Shown: piece after piece, positions 34,218 to 46,814 of the stretch | How the letters are laid out: every line of letters begins with the position of its first letter | How positions within the stretch are numbered: the first letter of the stretch is position 1 | Assembly (NCBI GenBank): GCA_018466975.1 | Contig: CM031555.1 | Location: 1,674,001-1,738,000 of the forward strand | Direction of reading: 5' to 3' | From: Sparassis latifolia | Lineage: Eukaryota; Basidiomycota; Agaricomycetes; Polyporales; Sparassidaceae | DNA length: 64,000 bases | Notes under the pieces: model-generated | The model's database searches: none | Seen by the model: only the letters and a program-made list of their open reading frames with translations | What the model was told of the DNA's origin: nothing | Position numbers and translations under genes: made by a program

Positions 34218-35340
34218 AATCTGTGCGAGGGCTGGGATGGAGGAGGAGATGAGGAGAGGCAGGTGTGGGAGGCAGGCAGACGTCGCTTCGAATCTTGAGT
34301 TAGGACACGTGCGGCTATCAGTGCAGCTCCTTAGTCTAGCCTGACACACTCCCCCTCTTCTTCCCATTTGCCCTCTCTTCGCAGCCTGTCTTTGCCGCGA
34401 ATGTACAGCGAACCTCGCTGGATCGCTGGATATCGCACCGGGAGACGTGTGGAGGCCAGCCACGCCCCCCTCAATCAGGCAAATCGCCATATGCGTGGAT
34501 CATGCGCCCGCTTCTCTACTGCCAAAGTTTACATTTAGACGCTGTCCTTGGGTTCTGTCTCCCGCGGGCAGGCTCCTGCAGGCTGTACCAGAGTCTTCCA
34601 GCCCGCTTACGAGTATTGCTCGTTGCAGTCTCTTCTAAGCCGAATCAGCATTACTGCCGGCCTGTCGTTACCTCGGATCTCTCGCATTGACGTTCAAGAT
34701 ACCACCAGTGAGCGCTCCGGACGACACATAACCAACTCTCCGAGACCATGATCCGGAGCCTGCACCATGGAGCTGGTGGTTCGCACTCACCGTGTTTGCG
34801 ACAGCGGGCTCACCTGGATTCCGTGAATTTGCTCCCAAACGCGGTCAGGACGCCTCCGAGGCTGATACGCCACACGGACGCTGGCATTCTTCCAGGAAAT
34901 GTGGGTCCCGCATCTCTACTCGATCTCTTTTTAGTGACGCCCGTTATCGACATGTCCGACCCGAGCGCTTGCCACCGCGTCGACATCCTCGCGGGATGTC
35001 ACCTCTCACCTTCATTTATCAACGCATCGCGCCGCGCCAATCACCTCTGCGCAGCGAATGTCACCGACGATTCGACAGCGGACGACGAGCGACCGCGTCC
35101 GCTTGGCACAAAATGGCGCTCGCAGGGCGTGTTCTCATCAAAACGCAGCCTCACATGGTACTGATCGACTAATAGATGGACGCGTTAGTATAATATAGCA
35201 CCGAACTGTTCCAGCGGAATATTCATGGCTACATATGTCTGTTCAGTTCTACGTGCTTATCGTTACAGTTCGTCGCCGCGCGCTTGACCGTGACAGGCAG
35301 GCATTTATTCATTACACCTGCTCCGCGGCGTCCACACCCT
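34218..35340. other. Intergenic region upstream of GID4
   Basis: Holds the GID4 promoter. Plus-strand frames at 34447-35172 are moderately long but lack any recognisable domain, intron signals or compositional support, so I take them as chance. Confidence 0.5.
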
Positions 35341-38124
35341 CTATATCGCCCGTAGCTGTCCATTCATGCGTGTATCATCCTGGGACATAGATGAGCGCGC
35401 CTGGCCGTCTTCATCCAACGCCTCACCGTCTGGCGCGGTTATCGCATCTACGGCGACTTGCTCTATCTCCCCCTTCTCGACGTCTGCCGGGATCGCATCT
35501 TCCTGCCCTTGCGGTCCGGCCTTCACGATAACTCTCTTCAAGCTGTATCCTCGTACGAACAACACTGTGCAGATCCATCACGATAAGCAATCTGTCAATG
35601 AATTGACTGCTCCGAGGCGCACCCAATATGAAACCGAATCCGACGAGGGGTGTGTTGACGACCCAGATCGTGCTGATCGCTTGACAGTAGGCAGCGATCA
35701 GCGGAACACGTTGCGAATCCTGCCAAACAGTTCAACGATCTGCGCTCCACACAAACTGACAACCCCACGACTTACCGGCAGATGCTTGATAAAAGGGACA
35801 TATTGGTTCAGCGCTGCCGCAGATGTATCGATGGATAGACCAGCGATATTCTTCACTTTCTTCTGGAGAATCTATGTGACAATCAGCACCTCAAAGGAAG
35901 GTCGACTTGGAGATCCCGCATACCCCGGACAGAATGGTGTCACCGACTGTAACACCGATGGTTCCACCGAGCATCCTGAAGAATCCGAACGTCGCTGTAC
36001 TAGTTGCCATATCTTTAATGGGCATGGCAGCTTGCAGACCAATGAGCGGCGTCTGCAAGAGAAGTAGAACTACACTCAGGTACTCGCAACCCAGGGCACA
36101 GATACAAACCCACAAACCTGGAAGAGATTTCCGAATCCCGAAGCTGCAATCAGCGGGTAAAGCACCTGCATTGCGCTGCATGCATCGAATGAACGTTAGC
36201 CCTTCCAAAGAGTGTTGATACCGCAGACCTACACGTTCGCATCGGCCTTAAGCATTATCATAAGGCCGTAACCGAGCGTGAAAATTCCCCAAGCGACCCA
36301 CAAAACAGGTCTCCACCGCCCGGTGCGCGTCACTACTTGACCGGAAAGGATGGAGAAAAACGACGATCCAAGAGAATAGGGAAGCATCCTACAGCAGGAT
36401 AAGCAAACACAGAATATGTAAACAAAGTGATGCTAACCGGACGCCGGCCATCGTAGCGGAAGACCCCAGCACCTGGAAGTATACCGGTAGATAAAACGTG
36501 CCTGCACATCCGACACATCAGAACAGTGTACAAGATAATAACCGGTGTATACAAACCGCAGAAGAACGCGACAGCGTGGATGAAGGTCGAGACCAACAGG
36601 AAGGTCGTCGTACGCGTCTATTCGACTATACAAGGTCAGCATCCGCCAATGGGTTGGGTTAAGACCTCAACGTGCCTTGAACAAACGCGGGGGAACAATC
36701 GGCGATCTGTTCGTGAAGATCTCATTGACCCCAGCAGCAATCAATAGACACACGCCTAGTACAAGCGGAGCAATGGTCCGGGCTTGATCCCCTGTACGTC
36801 TCTGATCAGTTGCGCCAGCAAGAAGTCAAGAATGATCCTCACATCCTTGCTCGCCGAAGTTGAAACCGATCAGTAGCAGTACGACACCGCCGATGATCAA
36901 TATCAGACCAACGAAGTCGAACTCTCGGACATGCTGGCGGAGGGGCTTCCCCTGATGCGGGTTAAGGTTAAGGAAGAAGAACAAGAGCATGAACGCGACT
37001 CCTCCAGTAGGCCTGCAGGCATACGCAGTGTCAGCGCTATACCACTCCAGTGCATAGGAGAGACCTGCAAATTAATAAAGAAACACCTGTAGGCAAGAAG
37101 ACCGTTAGTAAACGCCCTCGTAGCTAAAAGATAAATAAAGCGATCTACCATCTCCACGATACGTGGTCAGTGAATACCTAGCACAACACTTCAGTAAAGG
37201 CATCCGGTAGCATCCCCAGAGCTCACTTACCCCGCCGAGTAAAGGCCCGATTACACTATTGTTTATGGCATCATCAGCAACAGCCCTACGGAATAACCAT
37301 GGACAAACCTTGCAATTCCCCATGTCGCACCAATAAGCCCGGCATATTTCCCGCGACTATCAGTGTATCAGTACTGCATTATGGCGTGGCGAACGAGCAG
37401 AATAAAATGAACCCACTCTCGGAGAGACACAATATCCGAGATGGTAATTTGAACAAGCTGCATGATCCCACCGCCTCCGATACCTTGAACGGCACGACAT
37501 ACCACGAGCCAAGTCATATTTTGTGCAGCACCGCATAGCGCAGAGCCCACCTGGAGTTTCCAGCGCGTCAGAACAAACCGGATAACGCTGTATCTCAATG
37601 CCTCACCAAGAATGTGACTATAGACCCATATAAAACGGGTTTCCGACCTACAACGAGATGATGAAAACACGTCCCAACTCGCACACATAATATATGCGTA
37701 CCAAATACGTCAGAGACCTTCCCGTAGATCGTCGAAAGAGAAGCAGCAGCCAACAGATATGCGCTGAAGTAGAATAAACGTCACATCAGTTGTAAGCAGT
37801 GAAAATACCGAGCACAAATCACACCTTCCAACCCAGCTATAATCCTTTCCACCACCGATCTTCGCCACGATCGTCGGTAACGCTGTGGACACAATGGTCT
37901 GGACAGACTGGTCAAGGACCAAATCCGCATCCAAAAAGTCATGGACAAACCTGATCCAACGCGGACAAGAAGACGCAGCACATTAAACCGGCAAACACGA
38001 TGCCCAATCGATTCTCTGGGAGGTGTTGCTCTTCATTCTTCTTCCAATCGTGTTTACTTTTCTCTGGTTCGGCGACCTGGGTGGGCGTGACCGATTCTGC
38101 GGTCTGAGGCCTTTTCTCGTCCAT
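35341..38124 (-). CDS. MFS multidrug transporter, DHA2 (14-TM) type
   Basis: A drug:H+ antiporter of the plasma membrane, starting at MDEKRPQTAESVTPT with a ~45-residue cytosolic lead. The first helix region reads RLGIVFAGLMCCVFLSALDQ, then TIVSTALPTIVAKIGGGKDY. DHA2 hallmarks follow: SAYLLAAASLSTIYGKVSD, RKPVLYGS, CRAVQGIGGGGIMQLVQITI (motif B), RGKYAGLIGATWGIAS with VIGPLLGG (motif C), WRWCFFINL. Later helices include FVGLILIIGGVVLLLIGFNF and VNEIFTNRSPIVPPRLFK. More than 12 short exons all join in frame; one intron after RLFK appears to use a GC donor. The cytosolic tail is acidic. The gene appears intact. The substrate cannot be told from sequence. Confidence 0.88.
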
Positions 38125-39400
38125 GGCTCCTGCGCGTCGTTACACAGAGGTATCTAGGGTATACTTCCTGCGCAGGGGATGGGGGAAAGCGTGTCCGAAG
38201 AACCGCAGAGAGCATCATGCGCTGTTAAGTATCAAATTTGAAGACACTAATGTCAGCAGCAGATTTTTCCCGTTCCGCCGAGGTGGCTGAGTACACCTCC
38301 TGCCGAGATGCCGTGCATGCCATGAGCGGATTTGTCCGTGCGACGTGCATCAACGTTAACGTTCACCGTTTAAGTAACATCGGCAGCTGTCCCGCCTTGC
38401 AACGCGCATGCTCCGTCTCTCAGAAAGGCTTCTGAGTAGGTGGAGGGTGGCGCAGGTTGTCCGCAGAACCAACTGAGCGACGTCTTTCAATTCGTCTCAA
38501 TTCGTCTTTTCACTTGCCAGTCGGATACACGGACCGGCAGCCAGAAAGTATCAGGCAAGACGCCCGATGTGTGCGAATGCCCTCTTGAGCGCCCAAAGCT
38601 GCTCGTTGCAACGGTTAGACAGATACGCCACCTCTCGCAGGAGCAGAAATGACAGTTTACCTGTGTGAATAAGGGATGAGGGGATTGTACATCGGTAAAG
38701 GCTTTGTTTTACTTTTACTTTTTTCTTTTCTTTTTGAACCTGACAAAAGTTCCTTGTCATCCAAAAGAGGCAGGTCTAGTATATATAGAGGTGCCGACTT
38801 GTCCATCCTCAGCCGTATGAGGTTTCCAAAATTTCCTACTGGCACAGGAGCATAAATTATCAAGCCTCAGCCTCAGCATGCATATGAGTGGCTGTACTTC
38901 CACTCATCCTCAGTGTCCGCAACCACTGGCTTGTTAGCGTTTCAGCACCCGATGAAATTTGAGAGCACTCAGGATTATCATGATACCGCTTCACACACGA
39001 TACTTTTGGAGGGAGATACGGGCCAATCAGCTCCTCAGGCCTCAGTTTCCGTAACGTGAAAGTCGACCTGTTATGTACGCAGCATCTGTCGAAAGCGCTC
39101 GCCTGATTGTCAATACTATGAACCATTTTGTTCCACGATCGTATCAGATCGACTGCACTGAGATATCTCCAACGTTTCCAAATGTCATCGTCGGCTGGAC
39201 ATTGAGAACGATGTCCTTGTTTTTACAATCTACACTCATCCAGCGGGCCTACCTTTCAATGTTCCACCCGTGTTCCAGCCTGGGAGCTTACCTAATAATC
39301 CATTATTTCTTATCTAATCCTCGCACTCTGAGTCTGCCGAAGTACAAGAGGTCCTTCTCTCCTTCACTCATCCACCATCCACCATCATATAGAAATTAAC
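38125..39400. other. Divergent intergenic region, MFS and Ran promoters
   Basis: About 1.3 kb between divergent starts. No coding frame is convincing. A T-rich tract (ttttactttttacttttttc-like) lies near 38705-38737. The last 60 bp before the Ran start are pyrimidine-rich (ccttcactcatccaccatcc), as at many highly expressed fungal genes. Confidence 0.5.
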
Positions 39401-40489
39401 ATGGCCAACACTATCCCTACCTTTAAGCTTGTTCTTGGTGCGTCTTACGTTCCTTATACATGTCGCGCTTTCTGACTTTCAGACCCGTTCCCTGATCGAT
39501 ATACAACATTTGCGATTTTCTCGCATCTTGGCTGCAATCTGCTCGCTGGATCCATGGTGTCCACGACGAATCGTGATCTATCACAGTTGGTGACGGTGGA
39601 ACCGGAAAAACTACATTTGTCAAGGTATGCACCTTCTGTATATCCTGTAAGCCAACTGATCGCGTCCTGATCACTTCTCTTGTACAGCGCCACTTGACAG
39701 GAGAGTTCGAAAAGAAGTACATCGGTGCGGCTTTCAATCATGTTCCTTGTTGCTCCAGTCATTGTCGTCTGACTCATACGCGCCACAGCTACTCTTGGTG
39801 TTGAGGTCCACCCTCTATCCTTTTCGACAAACTTCGGCACGATCTGCTTCAACGTATGGGACACTGCCGGGCAGGAGAAGTTCGGTGGTCTGCGTGATGG
39901 CTACTACATTCAGGGCCAGTGTGGGATCATCATGTTCGATGTCACGTCCCGTATCACATACAAAAATGTCCCCAATTGGCACCGTGATCTCGAACGGGTG
40001 TGCGAAAACATCCCCATCGTGCTGTGCGGAAACAAGGTCGACGTGAAGGTGCGTTCCTCTCAATCCGTCAATTGTTCGTTTTGCGATGACATCATATACC
40101 TGCAATCCTAGGAGCGGAAGGTGAAGACGGGACAGGTGACCTTCCACCGGAAGAAGAACATCCAGTACTTCGAGATTTCGGCAAAGTCGAACTACAACTT
40201 CGAGAAGCCATTCCTTTGGCTTGCAAGGAAGCTGGTCGGGTGAGTTAACATGCCTTTGGATGTATGCACCGGATGCTAAGCCATGCTATCAGCAACCCCT
40301 CTCTCGAATTCGTCGCTGCGCCTGCCTTGGCACCCGCTGAAGTCCAGGTCGATGCCGCCCTGATGGAGCAGTACCAGAAGGAGTTGGCGCAGGTAAGTTG
40401 CACGCGTGCTCACCAAAACGCGGTTTGCCTGACTGGTTTCTCTCCAGGCCGAAGCTGTTCCCCTTCCGGAAGAAGATGACGACCTTTGA
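39401..40489 (+). CDS. GSP1: Ran GTPase (Gsp1 homolog)
   Basis: The small GTPase that drives nucleocytoplasmic transport and spindle assembly. Six or seven exons give [20 protein letters not shown] followed by [18 protein letters not shown]2 is [18 protein letters not shown]3 [18 protein letters not shown]4 [15 protein letters not shown] and G5 [20 protein letters not shown]. The acidic C-terminus ends PLPEEDDDL, the Ran-specific tail, with no CAAX box. Length (~215 residues) and motifs match the family closely. Introns begin gtgcgt, gtatgc, gtgcgg, gtgcgt, gtgagt and gtaagt. The gene is intact. Confidence 0.96.
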
Positions 40490-41175
40490 CCACGATGCGT
40501 TCCCTTGTTGCGCTGTTTCCGCATTTGTTTTATATACATCCCTGTGACACAACACTGTTTTCAATACATACGTACGTACATCACACCGAAGAGCACTCAG
40601 TTCTTCGCGAGGTTATGTGCACATGCTCGCATGTGAATCATCGGTTCCGGATCGTTATGTCGCTAACGTACAGAAACCCAATTTGTATCCTTGTTCTGCT
40701 AGTAGCAAATTATCGGTGGAGTTCCTTAGGTTGCTCATGTGCTCACGTTGCGGCTGTCAGAATCAGACGTATCCAATCTCGACCACGCTTGTGAGGCATA
40801 TCATGCTGTATAATCCATGCCAGTCAGTTAAGTGTGGGGAAGCGAGGAAGCACAGCATAAGTATACACCAAAACAACATATTTTGCAACAGGAGTACAAC
40901 ATCTGCCTGAAGTCAACCTTCCACATATAACACTGTCTGACGAATAAATTGGCAGGCCTACACACACCTTCAAATCTTACAGCACAATTAATGCAAGTAG
41001 TGTTACAAATTCCATCCACATATCACCAGTGATCTCGGGAGAGAAAGTACAAGCACAGAGAGTTAGAAACAAAGAAACAACAGTAGAATGAAGTTTCCAA
41101 ATGGAGATGCAACAAGGGCACTGGTATGCCCAGCAAGATGAGAGTGCACCGAAGTAAAGGAAGGTAACAGCAACA
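40490..41175. other. Convergent intergenic region
   Basis: Holds 3' untranslated regions of Ran and the next gene. No feature recognised. Confidence 0.5.
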
Positions 41176-42476
41176 TTACTTTCGGGCAGGGATCTGCACC
41201 TTAGCCAGCTCCGTAAGCCCTTCCCAGAGGCTCTCAGCTTCAAGCATAGTTGCCCTACCACTCGTCACGAGCAACTCCACCCACCCACGACAAGCAGACA
41301 TCTTCGCGATTGCACGAAGGATACGGATACTGGTGATACCATCAGCCAGCAAGATTGCGAAGAGATGAGGTGCTGGAATTGCCAGCGACTGGAGAAAGTC
41401 CCAGATGGGCCGGGTTTTGTCATCAATATGCATTAACTCATTCATAGCGGGAGATCTGGCAAAGAATGTGTTGAAGGCTCCAACCTGGCTTGCCTCTGCA
41501 ACTGTCGTGTGATGGTCTTGCGAACCACGAGGAAGGGTGCGGTGAAAAGTCGATGTCAAAGACTGAGAGGCAGAGCGAGAGAAAAGGTGTCCTTCACCCT
41601 TGCCCCTGGCATGGGCAGCAGTCTAAGGGATACGGTAGAGCAGTGAGTCAGGGACTGTAAATAAGTAGCTTGCGCACGAAGCGACGTACGGCTCGTTCGT
41701 TGGTGCGAGTTCTAACAGTGTCTGTGATCGCGAGAGTGCGAGTTTTCCTGGCGGGGCTGCCTGGGAGTCTCCTCTTTGTTGGTGTTTGACCTATGAACTG
41801 GCGTGGGTGTTTGCGAGGTGTGCTGGGAGCCTGGGGCACAGCAACCCTTGAAGAGGTGAAGTGCTATTTCAGATATAAAAATCAGATGGTTGTAGTGACG
41901 AGTAGACGGACCAGCTACCTTGCTCTTGTTCGATCCAAGCTGAGGATCGTTCACCAGCCGAAACATCTCGGCCTTGCGGCGAGCTCTGACAACGCACCCC
42001 GACAGATATATGTTGATGTAGTTCTTGACGGGCCAGTAGTCCTGGTATCTCTTGACAAACGGGCATTGCTGCGAAATCTAGGCACCAGCGAAGACAATTG
42101 TCAGATTAATCTTGAAGTTTGCAGTCTTATACATACTTGCTGCTGAATTCGATTTACGGTTTTCGGGTCTTGTTCTGAAAATGGTCGGGCCATATCGAGG
42201 CGCTGTTGAACAAGTCCACGTATCGCTTGCTAGTTGCAGTATTAGTATGCTTGCACACACACTGACAGGAGGAATTTACAGTGAGCTGTGGAAACTCGGT
42301 GTTCGACAACCCGCTTAAGGCTTGCAGACCATTTTGGCCGGAAACCGTAGAGGGCAATGTCCTTGGCCGTTCAATCAGAGCCTGTAACCTTTCTCTATCC
42401 GGTTCTCCTCCGCAAGCATAATTGGAGCAACTCGGTATCAACGCAAAGGAGGCGAATCGCGTCGACTTACCAGGCA
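41176..42476 (-). CDS. Unrecognised tandem-family protein, paralog A
   Basis: No named family. The model begins ATGCCTG, has an intron at once (gtaagt), and continues EPDRERLQALIERP. A conserved core follows: LVQQRLDMARPFSEQDPKTV, then ISQQCPFVKRYQDYWPVKNY and RARRKAEMFRL. A basic linker (FIGQTPTKRRLPGSPARKTR) leads to a helical C-terminal domain (RPIWDFLQSLAIPAPHLFAI, DGITSIRILRAIAKMSACRG, LWEGLTELAKVQIPARK). The order core, basic linker and C-terminal helices is shared with 43275-44406. The core has the pattern CPFVKxYxDxWPVKxY followed by ARRxAE. The basic linker suggests a nuclear protein, but no function can be assigned. Six or so exons in frame. Confidence 0.7.
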
Positions 42477-42856
42477 TATTGGGATCGTCGATGGGTTAGG
42501 TGATGGTGGGGAGAGGAACATTAGGGACGAAGCAGCGCATGTTACGGTACGGCTTCCCGTGTTCACTTTCGAACATATATAGTCAAATCGGCCGAGGTGA
42601 AAACGCGACGCGACGCGGTCACATGTTCTCCGAGTCTAAGATCTCCCTCATTTTCGCCGAGACTTACCAAAAGATACTATACAGGGTACTAACATGGATT
42701 ACACTGTTCCGTTAACATTTACGTTCACGAAAACTACACATAACACGATATGCACAAGGTGCTGAGGCCAGATTGACTGAATGTGAAATCTACATCTGAA
42801 TCGTAGTACAGGGATGATGTATATATAGCACATACACCGAATTCGTACATGCAGAC
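42477..42856. other. Gap between paralog A and the third-copy remnant
   Basis: Contains the probable promoter of paralog A. No gene recognised. Confidence 0.45.
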
Positions 42857-43075
42857 TTACAACAAATACAACAGGACAGTACTATACGGGATCCGTCGGG
42901 TGGAAGAGGCTGCAAGCTTTGCAAGCCCATCCGAGACAATATGACGCTGGAATCGTGAAAAGCTCCACCCAGCTGATTCCAACTTGATTCCAATGTTGGA
43001 TTCGACAAGATGCGTAAAGCCAAAAGGTAGCGTAGAATATAGTGCATATTTTTGTACATATTTACATATTCGCAT
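42857..43075 (-). pseudogene. C-terminal remnant of a third copy of the tandem family
   Basis: A minus-strand frame contains FQRHIVSDGLAKLAASS, close to FQAHLIYDGLTKLAASS at the end of paralog B. The stretch keeps the same order and spacing, but nothing upstream resembles the core. It looks like the tail of a deleted copy lying between the two complete genes. Confidence 0.55.
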
Positions 43076-43274
43076 ACAACATCAAGTACACTTCGTGGCT
43101 ACATGAGTACACTAACTGAATAGTTCACAGAATCGCACACATAGAATCACGATACTACTTGGAACGGAAGAGAGCATAGTACTAATGGTACAAATACGAG
43201 GAATTATCGGATTCAGGTAATTTCATGCAACATACAACATCAAGTCATTCCGAGCCCATAATGGCAGCACATAA

Positions 43275-44406
43275 TCATGTGCCAGAAGACGATGCGGCCA
43301 GCTTCGTGAGGCCATCATAAATGAGGTGAGCCTGGAAATGAGTTATCTTCCTTGATACTACCAGCGTATTTAACCACTCTCGGCGTCCGGTCATCATTGC
43401 AGCTGCACGAAGCCCGTGGATGGTATTCACACCCTCCGCAAGGAAAACTTGGAGAAGAGAGGGGAGAGGATTAGCCAACGATTTGAGAAAGGCGAGGACT
43501 GGGTCCGCAGCACTAAAAAGGGGCAACACAGATGGCAATGGAGAAGTAGTGGAGGCTGACGGAGGAGATGTGAGAGCTACGCCACTCGAAGACGACACGG
43601 GGACAGGATGCTGTAACGAATACATTAACAAGATGGGACAAACACATACATTGTAGATAGCATACCTGGGGTGCGACGTTCTGGCCACCTGGTTGAGATT
43701 TGCCCTTCGACGCCTGAATGTGAGGTCTCCGCATAGCCAACGATCTAAATGGTGTTCTGCCCACAAAGATGCGTCGCGAGATGCAGGAATTGACCTTGGA
43801 ATTCTTGAGAATAATGATCAGATGTCTCTTCAAAACATTGTCGTCATACCTTCAATTTTTGCTGCTTGGCACATTCCGCTCGCCTACGGGCTTTGACTGT
43901 AGATTCACTACGACCCGCAAGATAGAAACGCAAATAGCTCTTTACTGGCCAAAGGTCCTTGTAAGATTTGACGAAGGGGCAAATCTCCAGCACCTACAGT
44001 CCAGAGGGGTTTGATTTGGGGCAACGTTCAGAGGCAATGATAACGACATATGTACGTACCTTCGGAAAGACAGCCTCTACGCGCATCTTGTCCTGATCTG
44101 GGAGCCTTTGGGTGAGATCAAGATGTTTCGCTGCCGTCTTCCGCGTTACAGTCTCGCAGGTAGAAGGGTGAGGTGAAATGAATTCGCACAAAGAAATCTC
44201 GCGACCTACTATCATAAGGCGGAAGTCCTGCCGAGAAAGCTTCGTTTGTCCTTCAAGTGCGCCGGGTCCGTAACCCCATACACTTTTGGCCTTGTGTGTT
44301 GGCTGTTCATACATGTTCGTTCCCTGGGCAGTGGTTGCTGCATCTGCGAGAGGATTAGTAGTCTTAAGAAATATTGCGTGGTGGGTGGAGGGCACGTACT
44401 GGACAT
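43275..44406 (-). CDS. Unrecognised tandem-family protein, paralog B
   Basis: The start is ATGTCCA with an immediate intron (gtacgt), then ATTAQGTNMYEQPTHKAKSV and a segment absent from paralog A (QDFRLMIVGREISLCEFISP). The shared core is LDLTQRLPDQDKMRVEAVFP, LEICPFVKSYKDLWPVKSYL and VKARRRAECAKQQKL. The linker has RRIFVGRTPFRSLAMRRPH, then a Ser/Pro-rich stretch, then the C-terminal domain (DPVLAFLKSLANPLPSLLQV, EGVNTIHGLRAAAMMTGRRE, FQAHLIYDGLTKLAASSSGT). Gene structure parallels paralog A, including the tiny first exon, so the two arose by tandem duplication. Function unknown. Confidence 0.7.
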
Positions 44407-44964
44407 GGCGAGGTAACTGCGATGATTTATCAAGAGGGGACAGACTATTCCAGCGGTGACTGGGTGGAAGGGGGATTGTGAGAGCAAAAAAACAGGGCGT
44501 ACCGAGGTATGTATATATCAGACACGGCGGAGTTCTAGCTGGAAGAAAAACAGGTTCTGATCCAAAGTACCAGAGAATGCTCATATGTAGGAATCGTCTA
44601 TTCATTCGGAGCGCAGGACGTTTCCAATGGGCATCTCGAGCGAATCAGGGGGCTGCACTGGCATCCACAATTTTCTGGCGGCGAACTGTTCTCGAAACAT
44701 GGTGAATGGCCTTTCGAGAAAAATTTTCGCATTAAATGGAAATGAAAGATATTTCCCGTGGGGTATAATCGATAGATCTGCGTCTCCATGACTCAGTCGC
44801 GTTCGTGTACCGAGTCAGTGAATTTGAATCGCGACGCGACGCAACATGAAAGCGTCATGTGGTCAAGTGACGCAGTCCCCAGTACTGAAGATCCACATCG
44901 GGCGTTATTTCGTCCATCGTTACTCACCCGACGGCTCAGTCGAAGGAACACACACCTGTTCAAA
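44407..44964. other. Divergent promoter region of paralog B and BCS1-like gene
   Basis: Frames here are short and contradictory. No repeat or RNA gene is seen. Confidence 0.5.
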
Positions 44965-46710
44965 ATGTCGCAGAATGCGCAGATTTCAGACTTACCTGCG
45001 GTTGGTAGTGCGCTTGAACCTTCGGCTCTCCAGCAGTCTGTGTCAATGTCCCCCGCACTTTCTTCACTTCCTGCCCATGTGGACAGCCGGTCGCTGGTAT
45101 CTAGTCTCTTAGGTGACAAGTGCGTGCAGTCAGTGAAACATCTATCTTCTTGACTTAGCAGCGCTCTGAAACGCAGTCCATACTTTCAGGCAGGATTCGG
45201 GCTTATGGTACGCTCCCTCTATTTCAGTACATAGGCATGCACTGACAACGGTTTGGATCCTGTAGGGAGTGGGTGTAGGTCTGAGCGTGTTTCGTCAAGC
45301 TATGATTTTCTCCACTGTCGCTCTTCGCCGGCGCATGCTTGTGTCCCTCGAAATCAGCAACAAGGACCCTGCCTATGACTGGTTTCTCGCATGGATGGCG
45401 CATCGCACAGCGAATGCAAACACCGGCAGCGCTGCCGCACCATGGCTGCGAAGTCACCAATTGAGCGTGCAAACGTCCCATGAGCAGCGCAAGAACGGCA
45501 GCTCGAATGCGCTGTTCAAGCTTGTAGCAGGACCGGGAACGCATTGGATGCGCTTCCGCAAAGCGTGGATTCAGGTAAGTCTTGCAGGTAGGCATCACTG
45601 GAATCCGTGTGCATGACCATTTTCAGGTGAAGCGCGAGCGAGAAACACGCTCTCAGCAGCTCATGTCGGGGATACCCTGGGAAACCGTCACCCTCACCAC
45701 ATTGTCGCGGGATCGGAATGTGTTCTCAGAACTTCTGCGCGAGGCGCGAGACATGGCCGTGGTCGCGCAAGAGGGCAAGCTCGTGATACAGATACCATGG
45801 GGACTCGAATGGAAACCCTTCGGTCTGCCAAGACGGAAACGTCCTCTCAAGAGTGTCGTTCTGGCAGAAGGTGCATCAGAGCGCATCGAAGAGGATGTGA
45901 AAGCGTTCCTGCGGCGGCGTCAGTGGTATGTCGATCGAGGTATGTTCGCAATTGTGCTCCGCTGAGGGTCATGCTTACTGGCACACCAGGCATACCATAC
46001 CGCCGTGGATACCTGCTACATGGTCCGCCTGGCTCGGGAAAGTCCTCGTTCATACAGGCTCTGGCTGGGTCGCTTTCATATGATCTCTGCCTACTCAACC
46101 TATCCGAGCGGGGCCTTGCGGATGACAAACTCATTCATTTACTGTCAAATACCCCGGAGCGCAGCTTCGTCCTCATTGAGGACGTTGACGCTGCCTTCAA
46201 CAAGCGTGTGCAGACCAGTGAAGATGGGTGAGCAGCAGAATGGTTCATATCCAGCAATTTCTGACAGTGACATGCCAATACCCTGCTGCACCATTGGTCT
46301 GAACTAGCTACCAATCCTCCGTTACGTTCTCGGGCTTCCTGAATGCTCTTGATGGGGTAGCGTCTGGCGAAGAACGCGTCATCTTCCTGACGACAAATCA
46401 TCCAGAGAGACTAGATCCCGCTCTGGTCCGCCCAGGACGTGTTGATCTCTCAGTTCTCCTGGACGACGCAACACCCGAGCAAGCACGACGTCTCTTTGTC
46501 CGCTTTTATGGCGGTGGCGGCGAGGATGGAGCTTGGGAGCACATCGATCCGCAGACAATTGAGAAGATGGGCCGGGAAGTGGAAGAGGTAGTCAAGCGCG
46601 AGATGAAGTTGGGGAAGCGGGTGAGCATGGCTGCGCTGCAGGGCATGTTCATCCGGAGTACGACGGCGGAAGCTGTGCAGGGTATTCGGACATTGTTCAT
46701 GCCAAAGTAA
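44965..46710 (+). CDS. BCS1: BCS1-like mitochondrial AAA ATPase
   Basis: Bcs1 inserts the Rieske iron-sulfur protein into respiratory complex III at the mitochondrial inner membrane. The start is [16 protein letters not shown]. The N-terminal transmembrane segment lies in [20 protein letters not shown], followed by the BCS1_N domain ([55 protein letters not shown]). The AAA domain has Walker [17 protein letters not shown], Walker [22 protein letters not shown], sensor [20 protein letters not shown] and [20 protein letters not shown]. It ends [10 protein letters not shown]. Five introns or so, all in frame. It is convergent with the Bud23 gene, 104 bp away. Confidence 0.9.
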
Positions 46711-46814
46711 CGAACTCAGAAGTCGGAAGCGCTCAGGATAGCGTGGTGGATGTGCACTGAGTACAGGCTCGGTAATTCTACAACACGATATAATGCTGCA
46801 TAGAGGACAGAGAA

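Noticed and set aside
34447..35172. Plus-strand ORFs of 62-138 codons
   Set aside because: Basic and disordered, no domain, no intron logic, and placed in the GID4 promoter region.
30060..40489. A secondary-metabolite or other functional cluster around the MFS transporter
   Set aside because: The neighbours are GID4, a casein kinase and Ran; no biosynthetic enzyme is present.
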